Shown here: positions 42,937-51,504 of the stretch, piece by piece
Numbering within the stretch: the stretch's first letter is position 1
Layout: every line of letters begins with the position of its first letter
Origin: Gracilimonas sp965227785
GTDB taxonomy: Bacteria > Bacteroidota > Rhodothermia > Balneolales > Balneolaceae
Assembly (NCBI RefSeq): GCF_965227785.1
Contig: NZ_OZ245785.1
Span: 186,001-250,000 of the forward strand
Reading direction: 5' to 3'
DNA: 64,000 bases
The notes under the pieces: model-generated
Database searches by the model: none
What the model was told of the DNA's origin: nothing
What the model saw: only the letters and a program-made list of their open reading frames with translations
Made by a program: the position numbers and the translations under genes

Positions 42937-43137
42937 ACCCTCTCTCTGTCTCTCTCCCTCCGGCGTGCCTGTACAACATTTCAGTCTTTGGTGAAGCCGC
43001 AGGGAAAGAGGACTCATTAGTTAGATTTGTTATAGTATTCAGGTTTAGCTTGTGGCAATAGTCTAAGATAAAGCGCTCCCTCCATATAAGCGCAGCGCAA
43101 TAGGGAGGGCCGGGGTGGGTTGATAGGTGGAGAGGGC
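42937..43137. repeat. Long direct repeat, right copy flanking DUF559 gene
   Basis: This is the second copy of the 42308-42510 repeat in the same orientation, starting 19 bp after the DUF559 stop. Its left block (about 33 bp) and right block (about 65 bp) are near-identical to copy 1. The right block differs by a base or two, for example GGTTGATAGG against GGTTGGTAGG. Confidence 0.75.
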
Positions 43138-43159
43138 AACTAAGCCTTAATCAAACCAC

Positions 43160-44149
43160 CTAAAACAACATCTGCAAAAACCTTTCTTTAACCTCCTCAC
43201 CAGCATCCCGGTAGGCGCCAAACTGCACGTGTTGATTGGGCTGGGTTGTATCTACCTTAATGCCCCAAAGCGGCGAAAGGGTAGTGGGGAGCATAGAATA
43301 GCGACCATCTCCGATTACCTGCTCATGATTGGGGTGGCGTATTAACACACTATCGGATAGCTCCGAAAATCGGGTAATGTCGTTGTACAGGGTTGTTCCT
43401 TTAAAGGATTCATACTCTTCTTGCCAGTTTAGCAGTACTGTTTGATCGCCGGGGAAAATTTCCGGTTCGGTGAAGGGCAGAAGTTTAACACCGGCTGCGT
43501 GCAGGCTGTCATTGGTCGTATACCGGATGCTCCACAGCCAGTTATTAGCGATGGTGGGTTTTACAATCAGCTGACGGATTTCGTGATTCTTATCTCCGGC
43601 TAATTGTCGGGCAACATCTGTGGCCTTTTGCTGTTGTGCAAAACCAAAGAGGAGATAAAGGGCTATCCAGCCGAGAGCAAGCCATGCAAACAGCTGTTTT
43701 CGTTTGTAGAAGGCCATTCCCGCAAAGGCAATGACCCCGATGCTAAAAAGGGGATCAAATACGGAAATGATATCCAGGGAGTAGCGGGTATCGGTGAAGG
43801 GCCAAAGCAGGAGCACACCGTAGCTGGTGAAATAATCTGTGAGTCCGGCGGTGGCATAGCCGGCGAGGCTGAACAGGTAGGTTTCTTTAACGGTCAGGTA
43901 CTTCTTCACGAACCACCAGAGTAAGATTGTAGCAATCAGCGCCCCGATCGGAATAAACACGATGGAATGGGTAAACTGCCGGTGCAGCTCCAGGTTAAGT
44001 AGCGGATCAGAGGTACTTCCCAGAAACACATCCAGGTCGGCGAGCATAGCTGAAGCCAGTCCGGTTAAAGCCGCGGCTCTAAAGTTTCGTTTATCTGCAA
44101 ACGACTGCGAAGCGGTGGCACCGATAAGTCCGTGAGTGACGGGATCCAT
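43160..44149 (-). CDS. Membrane-bound metal-dependent hydrolase (YdjM/LexA-binding-type, PF04307)
   Basis: The 329-residue protein begins MDPVTHGLIGATASQSF, the N-terminal metal-binding motif of this family. It has further HRQFTHSIVFIPIGALIATILLW and AGLTDYFTSYGVLLLWPF, where His and Asp residues are conserved, and about five membrane segments in residues 20-170. The C-terminal 150 residues are soluble. Enzymatic activity of the family is inferred from sequence only. It lies between the DUF559 repeat unit and an AT-rich cassette-like gene. Confidence 0.8.
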   Translation of the reverse strand: MDPVTHGLIGATASQSFADKRNFRAAALTGLASAMLADLDVFLGSTSDPLLNLELHRQFTHSIVFIPIGALIATILLWWFVKKYLTVKETYLFSLAGYATAGLTDYFTSYGVLLLWPFTDTRYSLDIISVFDPLFSIGVIAFAGMAFYKRKQLFAWLALGWIALYLLFGFAQQQKATDVARQLAGDKNHEIRQLIVKPTIANNWLWSIRYTTNDSLHAAGVKLLPFTEPEIFPGDQTVLLNWQEEYESFKGTTLYNDITRFSELSDSVLIRHPNHEQVIGDGRYSMLPTTLSPLWGIKVDTTQPNQHVQFGAYRDAGEEVKERFLQMLF

Positions 44150-44352
44150 GGAAAAAGTATTGAGTGATTTACCAAAGGATGAAAAGTAGGAGTTTCAAAG
44201 AAAAGAAATGTAAGCAGATGAGGAAGGTTATACGTAATGGCCATATTCAAAATTGGTATAACATTGGAAAAACAGGGTTTACTTGGATTTTAAGACGATT
44301 TGAAATATTATTTGGCGTATTAGTGCAGATTGGTAAATCTGCTTAATCTTAT

Positions 44353-44366
44353 GTTAGCCGTACAAT
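44353..44366. repeat. Left arm of 14-bp inverted repeat bounding an AT-rich gene (cassette end)
   Basis: GTTAGCCGTACAAT is the exact reverse complement of ATTGTACGGCTAAC at 44972-44985, with one gene (44379-44972) in between. GTTAGCC fits the GTTRRRY-like core at the 5' end of an integron cassette except for one position. Confidence 0.6.
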
Positions 44367-44378
44367 GAATTCACCAAG

Positions 44379-44972
44379 ATGCAGAAAACATTAGCAATTT
44401 CTTTTGTATTGGTTTTTGTATCTATAGTTCTCCAATCCCTTTTGATTTATTTATTTCCATACACTGGGCTAAGTAGAATCCTTAGCGTTCCCATTTGCAT
44501 TCTTTTGAGTAGTTTTATCGCTGCAGCATATTATTACGGAGTAAAATTCTATTCTATTATTGAAAGCTATTCAGCCTTACTTGGGTTTCTATCATTTCTC
44601 GTCATCGTTATTTTAAATATTCAATTTTTTCCTCAAGAATCTAGTCTTTCAGTTTGGCAGAAAATTGCTTGTTACAGTACAGTCTATGTTAATTACGAAA
44701 ATGTTGAGCATGACGATATATTCATACCAAGAGAGAATTTAAACTATGCTCATAAACCTTGTGAAGCACAAAAATATGTTGCAGCACTTCAGAAATATAA
44801 AAATGAAATTCCGTATGACGGTTCATACAGTTTGTATTTAGTTCGGGAAACGCCAGTTAGTGATCCTTCTGATTATGATCCTGTATTACATTCATCAACC
44901 GAAATTTATTCGAAATTAAATACAGGCGCAGAAAAACAGTTTTTCAGAATTTTAAAGTGGAGCAAAAAGTGA
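44379..44972 (+). CDS. Hypothetical membrane protein in cassette-like, AT-rich segment
   Basis: The 197-residue protein has three membrane segments near the N-terminus (about 5-26, 33-54, 64-83) and a soluble domain with two cysteines (KIACYSTVYVNYENVEHDDIF, HKPCEAQKY). I recognise no family. The gene is conspicuously AT-rich compared with the metal-dependent hydrolase and LolC/E-type genes around it. Its stop codon TGA shares its last base with the right arm of a perfect 14-bp inverted repeat, and the left arm lies 13 bp before the ATG, as in integron gene cassettes. Probably horizontally acquired; function unknown. Confidence 0.6.
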   Translation: MQKTLAISFVLVFVSIVLQSLLIYLFPYTGLSRILSVPICILLSSFIAAAYYYGVKFYSIIESYSALLGFLSFLVIVILNIQFFPQESSLSVWQKIACYSTVYVNYENVEHDDIFIPRENLNYAHKPCEAQKYVAALQKYKNEIPYDGSYSLYLVRETPVSDPSDYDPVLHSSTEIYSKLNTGAEKQFFRILKWSKK

Positions 44973-45108
44973 TTGTACGGCTAACAAGGCGCGTCAACAC
45001 GGACGTGCCTCGCCGTCAGTAGCCAGGTTTTAAATCATCAATTACTGTAGTACATTTATAAATAGATTAATGTTGGCCTGCACGCCAGTTACGCACTGGG
45101 TCGTAAGG
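44972..45108. other. attC-like site after the cassette gene
   Basis: The left part, ATTGTACGGCTAACAAGGCG followed by CGTCAACACGGACGTGC, has the CTAACAAGGCG...CAA..GGACG arrangement typical of chromosomal-integron attC sites. The right part, GCACGCCAGTTACGC near 45080-45094, is roughly complementary to its GCGTCAACACGGACGTGC arm with small gaps. The right-hand core is degenerate (CGTAAGG instead of GTTRRRY). No integrase is nearby. Confidence 0.42.
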
Positions 45109-45157
45109 TGCACGTTTATAATACCATATAGCTATTTAAATTTTATGAATAGGCTTA

Positions 45158-45430
45158 ATGAGTACAAGAAAAAAAATAGTTGCTATAAATTACATTTTCT
45201 TTGTAGCCTTATTATTATTTGCTGCATTGTTGTCAATGCTTTTCATAGATAATATTTATCCCCTTATTATAGCTGCATATTTAATAGTATTTATACAAGT
45301 TGTGACGGGGTACTCATTTCTTTATTCTAGAGTTCATAACCGAACTAAGGAGCCTAAAGGATATTGGATCAATATAAGCTTTCAGTTTTTAACACTTTTG
45401 CTATTTACATTTTATGTCTTGCAAAGCTAA
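45158..45430 (+). CDS. Small three-TM hypothetical protein
   Basis: The 90-residue protein has membrane segments at about 8-28, 33-53 and 70-88 and a short basic loop (SRVHNRTKEPKGYW) between the second and third. No family recognised. Like its upstream neighbour it is AT-rich and follows an attC-like site, so it may be a second cassette gene, but matching cassette ends are not evident. A palindromic repeat begins 13 bp after its stop. Confidence 0.5.
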   Translation: MSTRKKIVAINYIFFVALLLFAALLSMLFIDNIYPLIIAAYLIVFIQVVTGYSFLYSRVHNRTKEPKGYWINISFQFLTLLLFTFYVLQS

Positions 45431-45442
45431 TAGCCCTAACCC

Positions 45443-45574
45443 TCGATCTCCTCTAAATCACCTCCTTCGCAAGGAGGAGACTTTTCGGGGCTTAAAAGAG
45501 GGGAGGTAGTGAACCAAACTATTGTGTTACCAAAGCGTCTTTCTCCTTGGTAAGGAGAAAACAAAAGAGGTCGG
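45443..45574. repeat. Palindromic MITE/BIME-like element, copy 2
   Basis: This is a relative of the element at 42144-42272: left end CGATCTCCTCTAAATC, inner palindromes CCTCCTTcgcAAGGAGG and TTCTCCTTggtAAGGAGAA, and right end AGAGGTCGG identical to copy 1. The spacing of parts is conserved although the middle sequence is not. Confidence 0.55.
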
Positions 45575-45708
45575 AATGGTTGAGTAAGGCTACTTTATAT
45601 TTCATTACTCAGCTTTGGTTTAAGTACATACTATTGTCATTTTGCGGCTAATGCCCGAAATCCTGTAATATTTTAGGTAACAGATATTGAGTTAATGGCA
45701 CCAACCAG

Positions 45709-45728
45709 ATCCCTGCCTTCGCAGGGAT
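45709..45728. repeat. Short perfect palindrome ATCCCTGC-cttc-GCAGGGAT
   Basis: An 8-bp perfect stem with a CTTC loop, related to the palindrome at 15241-15262. It sits in a 399-bp gene-free stretch made largely of repeats. Confidence 0.5.
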
Positions 45729-45760
45729 GACAATGTGTAGTGATTTTGTTGCCATAGTCA

Positions 45761-45824
45761 AGGAGATTGCTTCGTCGAAATGCATTGAAACCGTGAGATT
45801 ACCTGACCGGTTCCTCGCAATGAC
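45761..45824. repeat. Partial copy of GTCATTGCGAGGA-bounded element
   Basis: GGAGATTGCTTCGTCG and TTCCTCGCAATGAC are shared with the right half of the complete element at 47084-47208, in the same orientation. The left half is missing. Together the two copies flank the LolC/E-type permease gene. Confidence 0.6.
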
Positions 45825-45829
45825 AATGT

Positions 45830-47056
45830 CTATCGCCCGAAGGAAATAACCTTAACCGGATCGGTGTTGGCGGCTACCCGGGCCGGGAAGTACGAAGCGA
45901 TGGCAGAGAGTAAAAGTGTAACGACAGCAGTGATCAGGAAATCCATTAGGTGCGGTTCCACCGGGGCATAACTCATGTAGTAATTTTCCTGCGAAAGGGG
46001 GATGATCTGGTAGTTGGCCTGCAGGAACCAGAAAAGTAAAGATATACCAATCCCTATGATGAGTCCGACACCGGCTACCATCAGTCCCTCCATCAGAAAA
46101 ACCCGGCGTATGATCTTAGACTTGCTGCCAATGGTTTTTAGCACGCCGATATCGCGGGTTCGCTCCAGCACCATCATCAGGATGGCGCCAATCAGGTTAA
46201 AGGCGGCTACGATTATCATCCCGCTGATGACAAGGGGAATCATATTTTCCTGCAGTTCCACCCAAGCAAAAATATTCCCGAAGACCGTATAAATGGTTTC
46301 ATTATAGTAGGGGAAGGTGAGGCTTTCACTCAGCTTTTCTTTGAAGGGGAAGATATCTACATCATCCTGTAGCCTCAGTTCAATACCATCGGCTACATTG
46401 GGCGGATATTTGAACAACTGCCGGGCATGCGTCCGGTCAACCATCGCAAATACATCATCAAAGCGGTCGATCCCTGTTTCATATATGCCCGTCAGCCTGA
46501 ATTGTTTGATCTCCGGGGAGTTGATTAAAGAGGGAATGCCTTCAATAGTGTAAACGGTAATCACCGAGCCGACTTCGGCCTGCAGTTCCTGAGCCATTTG
46601 GGCACCCAACACAATGCCGGGCATACCGGTGGAATCTCGCCCAAGGCTGTACGTTCCTTCTGAAATATATTTACCGACACCAAAGGAGGGTTTGTCCAGG
46701 TCCACGCCTTTGAGGGTGGTTCCGGTAACGGCATCACGGGTTTGTATCATCACCTGCCCCTGAATTACAACCTGCTTGCTCTTTATTTCCGGGTAGCGGT
46801 CGAGATGAGCAAAAACGGTATCCACCCGCTCAATGGGTCGATCGGTGAAGGTAGTCACGGTTATATGCGGGGCAAAATCCATGATCTTTCCGTTAATCGT
46901 GGATTTAAATCCGTGCACAATGGAAAGAGCGATAAGCAGTCCGGCCGAGCCAACAGCAATGCCGGTAATGGACATATACTTAATGAACGACAAAAAGCCC
47001 GAGCTTTTCCGCGAGCCTTTGAAATACCGAAGGGCCAGGTACCACTCAAATTTCAT
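45830..47056 (-). CDS. LolC/LolE-type lipoprotein-releasing ABC transporter permease (FtsX family)
   Basis: The 408-residue protein has the LolC/E architecture. It has an N-terminal TM (about 22-48, YMSITGIAVGSAGLLIALSIVHGF), a periplasmic MacB-like domain to about residue 265, and three C-terminal TMs (about 275-297, 320-345, 370-395), with LERTRDIGVLKTIGSKSKIIRRVFLMEG as the coupling segment. It extracts lipoproteins from the inner membrane together with a LolD ATPase, whose gene is not in the window. LolC and LolE cannot be told apart here, and many Bacteroidota have a single type. Repeats lie immediately on both sides. Confidence 0.85.
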   Translation of the reverse strand: MKFEWYLALRYFKGSRKSSGFLSFIKYMSITGIAVGSAGLLIALSIVHGFKSTINGKIMDFAPHITVTTFTDRPIERVDTVFAHLDRYPEIKSKQVVIQGQVMIQTRDAVTGTTLKGVDLDKPSFGVGKYISEGTYSLGRDSTGMPGIVLGAQMAQELQAEVGSVITVYTIEGIPSLINSPEIKQFRLTGIYETGIDRFDDVFAMVDRTHARQLFKYPPNVADGIELRLQDDVDIFPFKEKLSESLTFPYYNETIYTVFGNIFAWVELQENMIPLVISGMIIVAAFNLIGAILMMVLERTRDIGVLKTIGSKSKIIRRVFLMEGLMVAGVGLIIGIGISLLFWFLQANYQIIPLSQENYYMSYAPVEPHLMDFLITAVVTLLLSAIASYFPARVAANTDPVKVISFGR

Positions 47057-47083
47057 GTGTTCTGACTCCTGAAAATATAACTC

Positions 47084-47208
47084 GTCATTGCGAGGAGCGA
47101 ATGCGACGTGGCAATCTCCTTTTCAGGACTTGATGGGTGATCCTTGGAGATTGCTTCGTCGATTAAAACTCTAATCACAGTAATACCGGATCGCTTCCTC
47201 GCAATGAC
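47084..47208. repeat. Complete MITE-like element with 13-bp inverted ends
   Basis: GTCATTGCGAGGA (47084-47096) and TCCTCGCAATGAC (47196-47208) are perfect inverted repeats bounding a 125-bp element. Further complementary inner parts are GCAATCTCC (47111-47119) and GGAGATTGC (47146-47154). A half copy lies at 45761-45824. The element has no coding capacity. Confidence 0.7.
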
Positions 47209-47279
47209 AGCCGTTGGTAATATTTGAGTCGTCAAATTGGTCATTGGAATTTGGAAATTGTGATTTGGAGTTTAAACAA

Positions 47280-48827
47280 TTATTCCGGTTTCATCTGAGG
47301 GAAAAACAGGACGTCGCGGATGGATTCTGAGTTGGTCATAATCATCGCCAGACGATCGATTCCAATTCCAATGCCTGCGGTTGGAGGCATACCGTATTCG
47401 AGGGCACGGATAAAGTCGTCGTCGATGGTCATGGCTTCATCATCTCCGCCTGCACGCAGCTTGGCTTGCTCTTCCAGTCGTTCCCGCTGGTCGATTGGAT
47501 CGTTAAGCTCGGTGTAGGCATTGGCAATTTCTTTTCCGTTACAGATAGCTTCAAATCGCTCCACCAATCCTTCTTTGGATCGGTGCTTTTTGGTGAGCGG
47601 ACTCATTTCCAACGGGTAGTCAGTGATAAATGTTGGCTGAATCAGTTTACCTTCCACATATTCACCAAAAATCTCGTCGATGATCTTCCCGGCTCCAAAC
47701 GACTCATCCATCTCGATGTGGAGTTCTTTGGCAACCGCCTTCAGTTCATCCAGATCTTTGCCATACAGGTTATGGCCGGTTTCTTTTTCAATAGCTTCAA
47801 ATAATGGAACACGTGGCCATGGCGCTTTAAAATCAATTTCATTTTGGCCAACCTGAACTTTGGTAGAGCCGTGCAGCTCGATGGCTACTTTCTCCAGCAT
47901 CTTCTCGGTGAATTCCATCATCCAGTTGTAGTCTTTATAAGCTACGTACAGCTCGACTTGGGTAAATTCCGGATTGTGGAAGCGGGAGAGGCCTTCATTC
48001 CGGAAGTCTTTTGAAAATTCATACACACCGTCATAACCACCAACAATCAGTCGCTTCAGGTACAGCTCATTGGCGATTCGGAGATACAAGTCCATATCCA
48101 GAGCGTTATGATGCGTAACGAAAGGCTTGGCTGCAGCACCGCCATAAACTGGCTGAAGGATAGGCGTTTCCACTTCCAGGTAACCCTTTTCGTTCATCAC
48201 ATTCCGCATGATCTGAACCATTCGGGTACGCTGCTGGAAGGTTTTACGAACTTCAGGGTTCACAATCAAATCCACATAACGCATGCGGTAGCGCTGCTCT
48301 TTATCAGTAAAAGCATCATGGATGATGGTTTCCCCGTCTTCCGTTTCCTCTTCTTTTGGAGTAGGTATCGGACGGATGGTTTTGGTTAGAAAGTGAAATT
48401 CTTCGGCATGAATGGTCGTCTCGCCGGTTCCGGTTTTAAAAACAAAGCCTTTGATGCCTACGATATCTCCAATATCAACCAGCTTTTTGAACACTTTGTT
48501 ATAGTTGTTGTTGCCCAGCTCTTCCGTGGCTACATCGTCCCGTCGGATATATACCTGAATGGTTCCATCGGAATCCTGCAGGTTAAAGAAAGAAGCTTTT
48601 CCCATAATACGGCGTGTCATAACCCGGCCGGCCACCGTCACTTGTTCGGAGTCGGGGTTGGTTTCCTCATCCCGCAAATAGTGCTCTTCGTTGTCTAAAA
48701 TCTGTTTCGAATTGTGGGTAACGTCAAAAGAGTGAGGGTAGGGGTTGACTCCCAAATCCTGGAGTTGCTGAAGTTTTTCCCTGCGAATTTCTTCTTGTTC
48801 AGAGAGGGATAATTCCTGATCAGACAT
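47280..48827 (-). CDS. lysS: Lysyl-tRNA synthetase (class II)
   Basis: The 515-residue protein has the N-terminal OB-fold anticodon-binding domain (VTVAGRVMTRRIMGKASFFNLQDSDGTIQVYI) and class II motifs: motif 2 with FRNEGLSRFHNPEFTQVELYVAY and motif 3 with GMPPTAGIGIGIDRLAMIMTNSESIRDVLFFPQMK at the C-terminus. It charges tRNA-Lys. Length fits bacterial LysRS. A -7-like element precedes it, and the convergent side carries a dispersed repeat. Confidence 0.97.
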   Translation of the reverse strand: MSDQELSLSEQEEIRREKLQQLQDLGVNPYPHSFDVTHNSKQILDNEEHYLRDEETNPDSEQVTVAGRVMTRRIMGKASFFNLQDSDGTIQVYIRRDDVATEELGNNNYNKVFKKLVDIGDIVGIKGFVFKTGTGETTIHAEEFHFLTKTIRPIPTPKEEETEDGETIIHDAFTDKEQRYRMRYVDLIVNPEVRKTFQQRTRMVQIMRNVMNEKGYLEVETPILQPVYGGAAAKPFVTHHNALDMDLYLRIANELYLKRLIVGGYDGVYEFSKDFRNEGLSRFHNPEFTQVELYVAYKDYNWMMEFTEKMLEKVAIELHGSTKVQVGQNEIDFKAPWPRVPLFEAIEKETGHNLYGKDLDELKAVAKELHIEMDESFGAGKIIDEIFGEYVEGKLIQPTFITDYPLEMSPLTKKHRSKEGLVERFEAICNGKEIANAYTELNDPIDQRERLEEQAKLRAGGDDEAMTIDDDFIRALEYGMPPTAGIGIGIDRLAMIMTNSESIRDVLFFPQMKPE

Positions 48828-49169
48828 CTATAAAAATTGAATTAATTAATTGCGTTCAAACGAAGCATCAAAAATACCGAATTGTAGCGAGAATTGTGAG
48901 GATCAAAAGAAATTAGTTTGGCCGGTAAAATATCCGGTTAACAAAAATTAAATAAAACCGATAACATCCGCGAAACTGGCATCAGAACGCTATGGGTACA
49001 ATCGTACACTACATATTCAGGCGTTTTTGTTAGCTAAATCAATTTTAACTTTCTATACTTATAAGGCTTTGATAGCTTTAGGTAAAATAGAATAGTAGAA
49101 TACTGTAGAACCTACCTTCAGGTATTTTCTTCGGGTCCAAATAAAATTCAAAAATCAAACTACTCGGTA
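48828..49169. other. 342-bp divergent intergenic region
   Basis: Located between lysS (minus) and the large lipoprotein gene (plus). Apart from the possible lysS -7 element at 48869-48876 I see no convincing promoter, hairpin or small ORF. Confidence 0.4.
48869..48876 (-). promoter_or_regulatory. Possible -7 promoter element for lysS
   Basis: On the minus strand this reads TATTTTTG, matching TAnnTTTG, 41 bp before the lysS ATG. No TTTG at the standard -33 distance is visible, so the call is tentative. Confidence 0.4.
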
Positions 49170-51503
49170 ATGCAGATTAAAAAACACTTTATAGCGTGTA
49201 TAGCACTTGGTGTGGCTTTTACAGGGTGTGAGCTTCCGAAATCGCCAGATTTCAGAACTTCCCACAAGGTTGAAGCCCCCGTGATGTACAATAAGACGTT
49301 TCAATTCATGGGAGACTCTACCATGTCTGTGATGATTGACACGACAGGTTCAGACTTCGATTCATTATTTACGGTTGATGGCGAAGACTTCATCACCATC
49401 TCCAAAGAACAGGATTTTAATTTTGGCGAGTTGAATGATGCCATCCCTGTAATTGATGTGGACCCGACATCTTTTGATGCGGCTGTGGGGGAGATTGAGA
49501 TTACTGATTTCTCTTCAGGTAGCGGAAACCTAGGTGAGGCGAATTTCCAACAACTTACTGGAATTGACCCAACTTTTATTAATGCTGGAGATCCTGTTCC
49601 AAACCAGCCACCAGTTACACCTGAAGTAACAATAGACCTTAGTACTGATTTATTTGAAAGTGCCACTTTTAAAGATGGATCTTTAGTTATTACTATTGAG
49701 AATAATCTTGGATTTAACTTGGATGATATAAATGTCACACTAGTTTCAGATCCTGATACCACATCTAGTGGAGATGAAATTGATATAGCTAATGGTAATA
49801 GTGGAACCATAAATGATGATGAACAAGCCTCAATAGTAATTCCATTTTTAGGATGTAGTGCAAACCCAAGTAATTGCCAGCTTTATAATCCAAATGTCAG
49901 AGTTTCAATCGAATGGACTGGAGGTACTCAAAATTTTCAAAGAGAGCCTGAATCACTGATTGTTGTTTCTGCTGTAGGGGAAAACTTATCAGCTTCGCAA
50001 ATAAGTGCAGCCCTTGATGCCCAGGATTTTTCGACTTCAAGTACGGCTACCTTTAGCAATGAGGAATTTGAGTTCACCGATGCCAATCACTTTATCCGAA
50101 TGAAAGCAGGGGAGATAGACATCGATCCGATTCAAAACGATCTGGAGTTTTCCATTGATGTGACGATCGACTTTCCGGATATCCGAAACTGTCCGGCTTC
50201 CGTTGCTTCCGGTATCCCCGAAGTTACCAGCGTGAACCCTCTTCAAATTGCCTATACGGAGGCGAATGGTACTGAAATATCCAGAGCCGGAAGTTCTAAT
50301 CGTGTAACCATTCCGTTAACTGAATGCGAGGTTTATGCTACCAATAATGAAGTGACATTCACGATCAGCGCAGCTACAGAAAATACCAAAAATGCTCCGC
50401 AAGGAGATCAGATTCGGGTGATTAATGAAAACCAGTCGGTGGCTTCTTCTGTGACTATCTCAGGATTGGAGATTGAACGTGCTACCGGAGTTATCAAACA
50501 GCAAACGGTTCTTTTGAATGATGATGATCCTGCTGATTTGGATGATGACTTAGCTTTATTCAACGATAACGAAGCTGAAATTACAGAGATTGACGGATTA
50601 AATGATCTTTCCAGTCAGCTCAGCAACCTCAATTTTACTAACCCGATTTTGTCCATTAACTACGAGACCAATATTAGTGTTCCGACTACCATTTACGGAG
50701 CTTTTGTTGGTGTTAATGGTGATGGAGAACAGGTTTACCTGAGGGGAACCGGTTCAGGTTTTGACGTAGATCCTTCAGATCCGATTTCCGGCCTGCTTAA
50801 AGATGCAGGAGACCCCCTTGATGCGGATGAAATGATCAAGTTTTCATTGGCTGAGAATTTAAATGGGGATAACATCAACGCGACTATTCAGTTCGATCGG
50901 ACCAACACCAATGTGGACGTATTTCTGAATAATCTGCCTTCCGAAATCCGGTTTATCGGTAAAGCGGTAGTAAATGAAGATGAGGAGGTCGCTACTATTA
51001 TCGACCCGCTTAACTTCGATCCGAGGATCAGTGTTGATATCCCTCTAAGGCTTTCAACTACCCAGCCAATAACTTATACAGATACGGTTGAGCAAGATAT
51101 GAGCGGTGTGCCTTCTCCTGAAAATGGAGACGATCAGTCAATTACGGAAGGAATTATTGCTATCGATTATGAAAACGGATTCCCGTTGGGGATTGATCTT
51201 GTGGTGACTTTTCTGGACTCCCTGCAGAACGAACTGTCTCCGGTATCCGTACAGCTGGATGATATCGCACTTCAGGCGGCACCAATCGGTGCTGACCGTT
51301 TTTCTGATCATGAGAACCCAACCAGCGGAACCATTGAGATTGCCCTGAGTGAGGAGCAGCTCGATCAGCTTTATTTAACACGGTTTCTGGAGATTTCAGC
51401 ATCATTACAGACAACGAATAATCAGGACGTAAAAATCCGAACTTCCGACTTTATCACTTTATCGGTTCGTGCAGAATTAACCATCGAATCGGAGGTAAAG
51501 TAA
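49170..51503 (+). CDS. Large hypothetical lipoprotein
   Basis: The 777-residue protein has a lipoprotein signal with lipid cysteine at residue 20 (GVAFTGC). The rest is acidic, Thr/Ser/Asp/Asn-rich and predicted beta-strand-rich, with few cysteines (for example FLGCSANPSNC). I recognise no named family. It is followed after one base by an outer-membrane barrel gene, a pairing that suggests a surface lipoprotein and its membrane partner. The segment around 49540-50035 is visibly more AT-rich than the rest of the gene. Function unknown. Confidence 0.75.
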   Translation: MQIKKHFIACIALGVAFTGCELPKSPDFRTSHKVEAPVMYNKTFQFMGDSTMSVMIDTTGSDFDSLFTVDGEDFITISKEQDFNFGELNDAIPVIDVDPTSFDAAVGEIEITDFSSGSGNLGEANFQQLTGIDPTFINAGDPVPNQPPVTPEVTIDLSTDLFESATFKDGSLVITIENNLGFNLDDINVTLVSDPDTTSSGDEIDIANGNSGTINDDEQASIVIPFLGCSANPSNCQLYNPNVRVSIEWTGGTQNFQREPESLIVVSAVGENLSASQISAALDAQDFSTSSTATFSNEEFEFTDANHFIRMKAGEIDIDPIQNDLEFSIDVTIDFPDIRNCPASVASGIPEVTSVNPLQIAYTEANGTEISRAGSSNRVTIPLTECEVYATNNEVTFTISAATENTKNAPQGDQIRVINENQSVASSVTISGLEIERATGVIKQQTVLLNDDDPADLDDDLALFNDNEAEITEIDGLNDLSSQLSNLNFTNPILSINYETNISVPTTIYGAFVGVNGDGEQVYLRGTGSGFDVDPSDPISGLLKDAGDPLDADEMIKFSLAENLNGDNINATIQFDRTNTNVDVFLNNLPSEIRFIGKAVVNEDEEVATIIDPLNFDPRISVDIPLRLSTTQPITYTDTVEQDMSGVPSPENGDDQSITEGIIAIDYENGFPLGIDLVVTFLDSLQNELSPVSVQLDDIALQAAPIGADRFSDHENPTSGTIEIALSEEQLDQLYLTRFLEISASLQTTNNQDVKIRTSDFITLSVRAELTIESEVK

Positions 51504-51504
51504 G

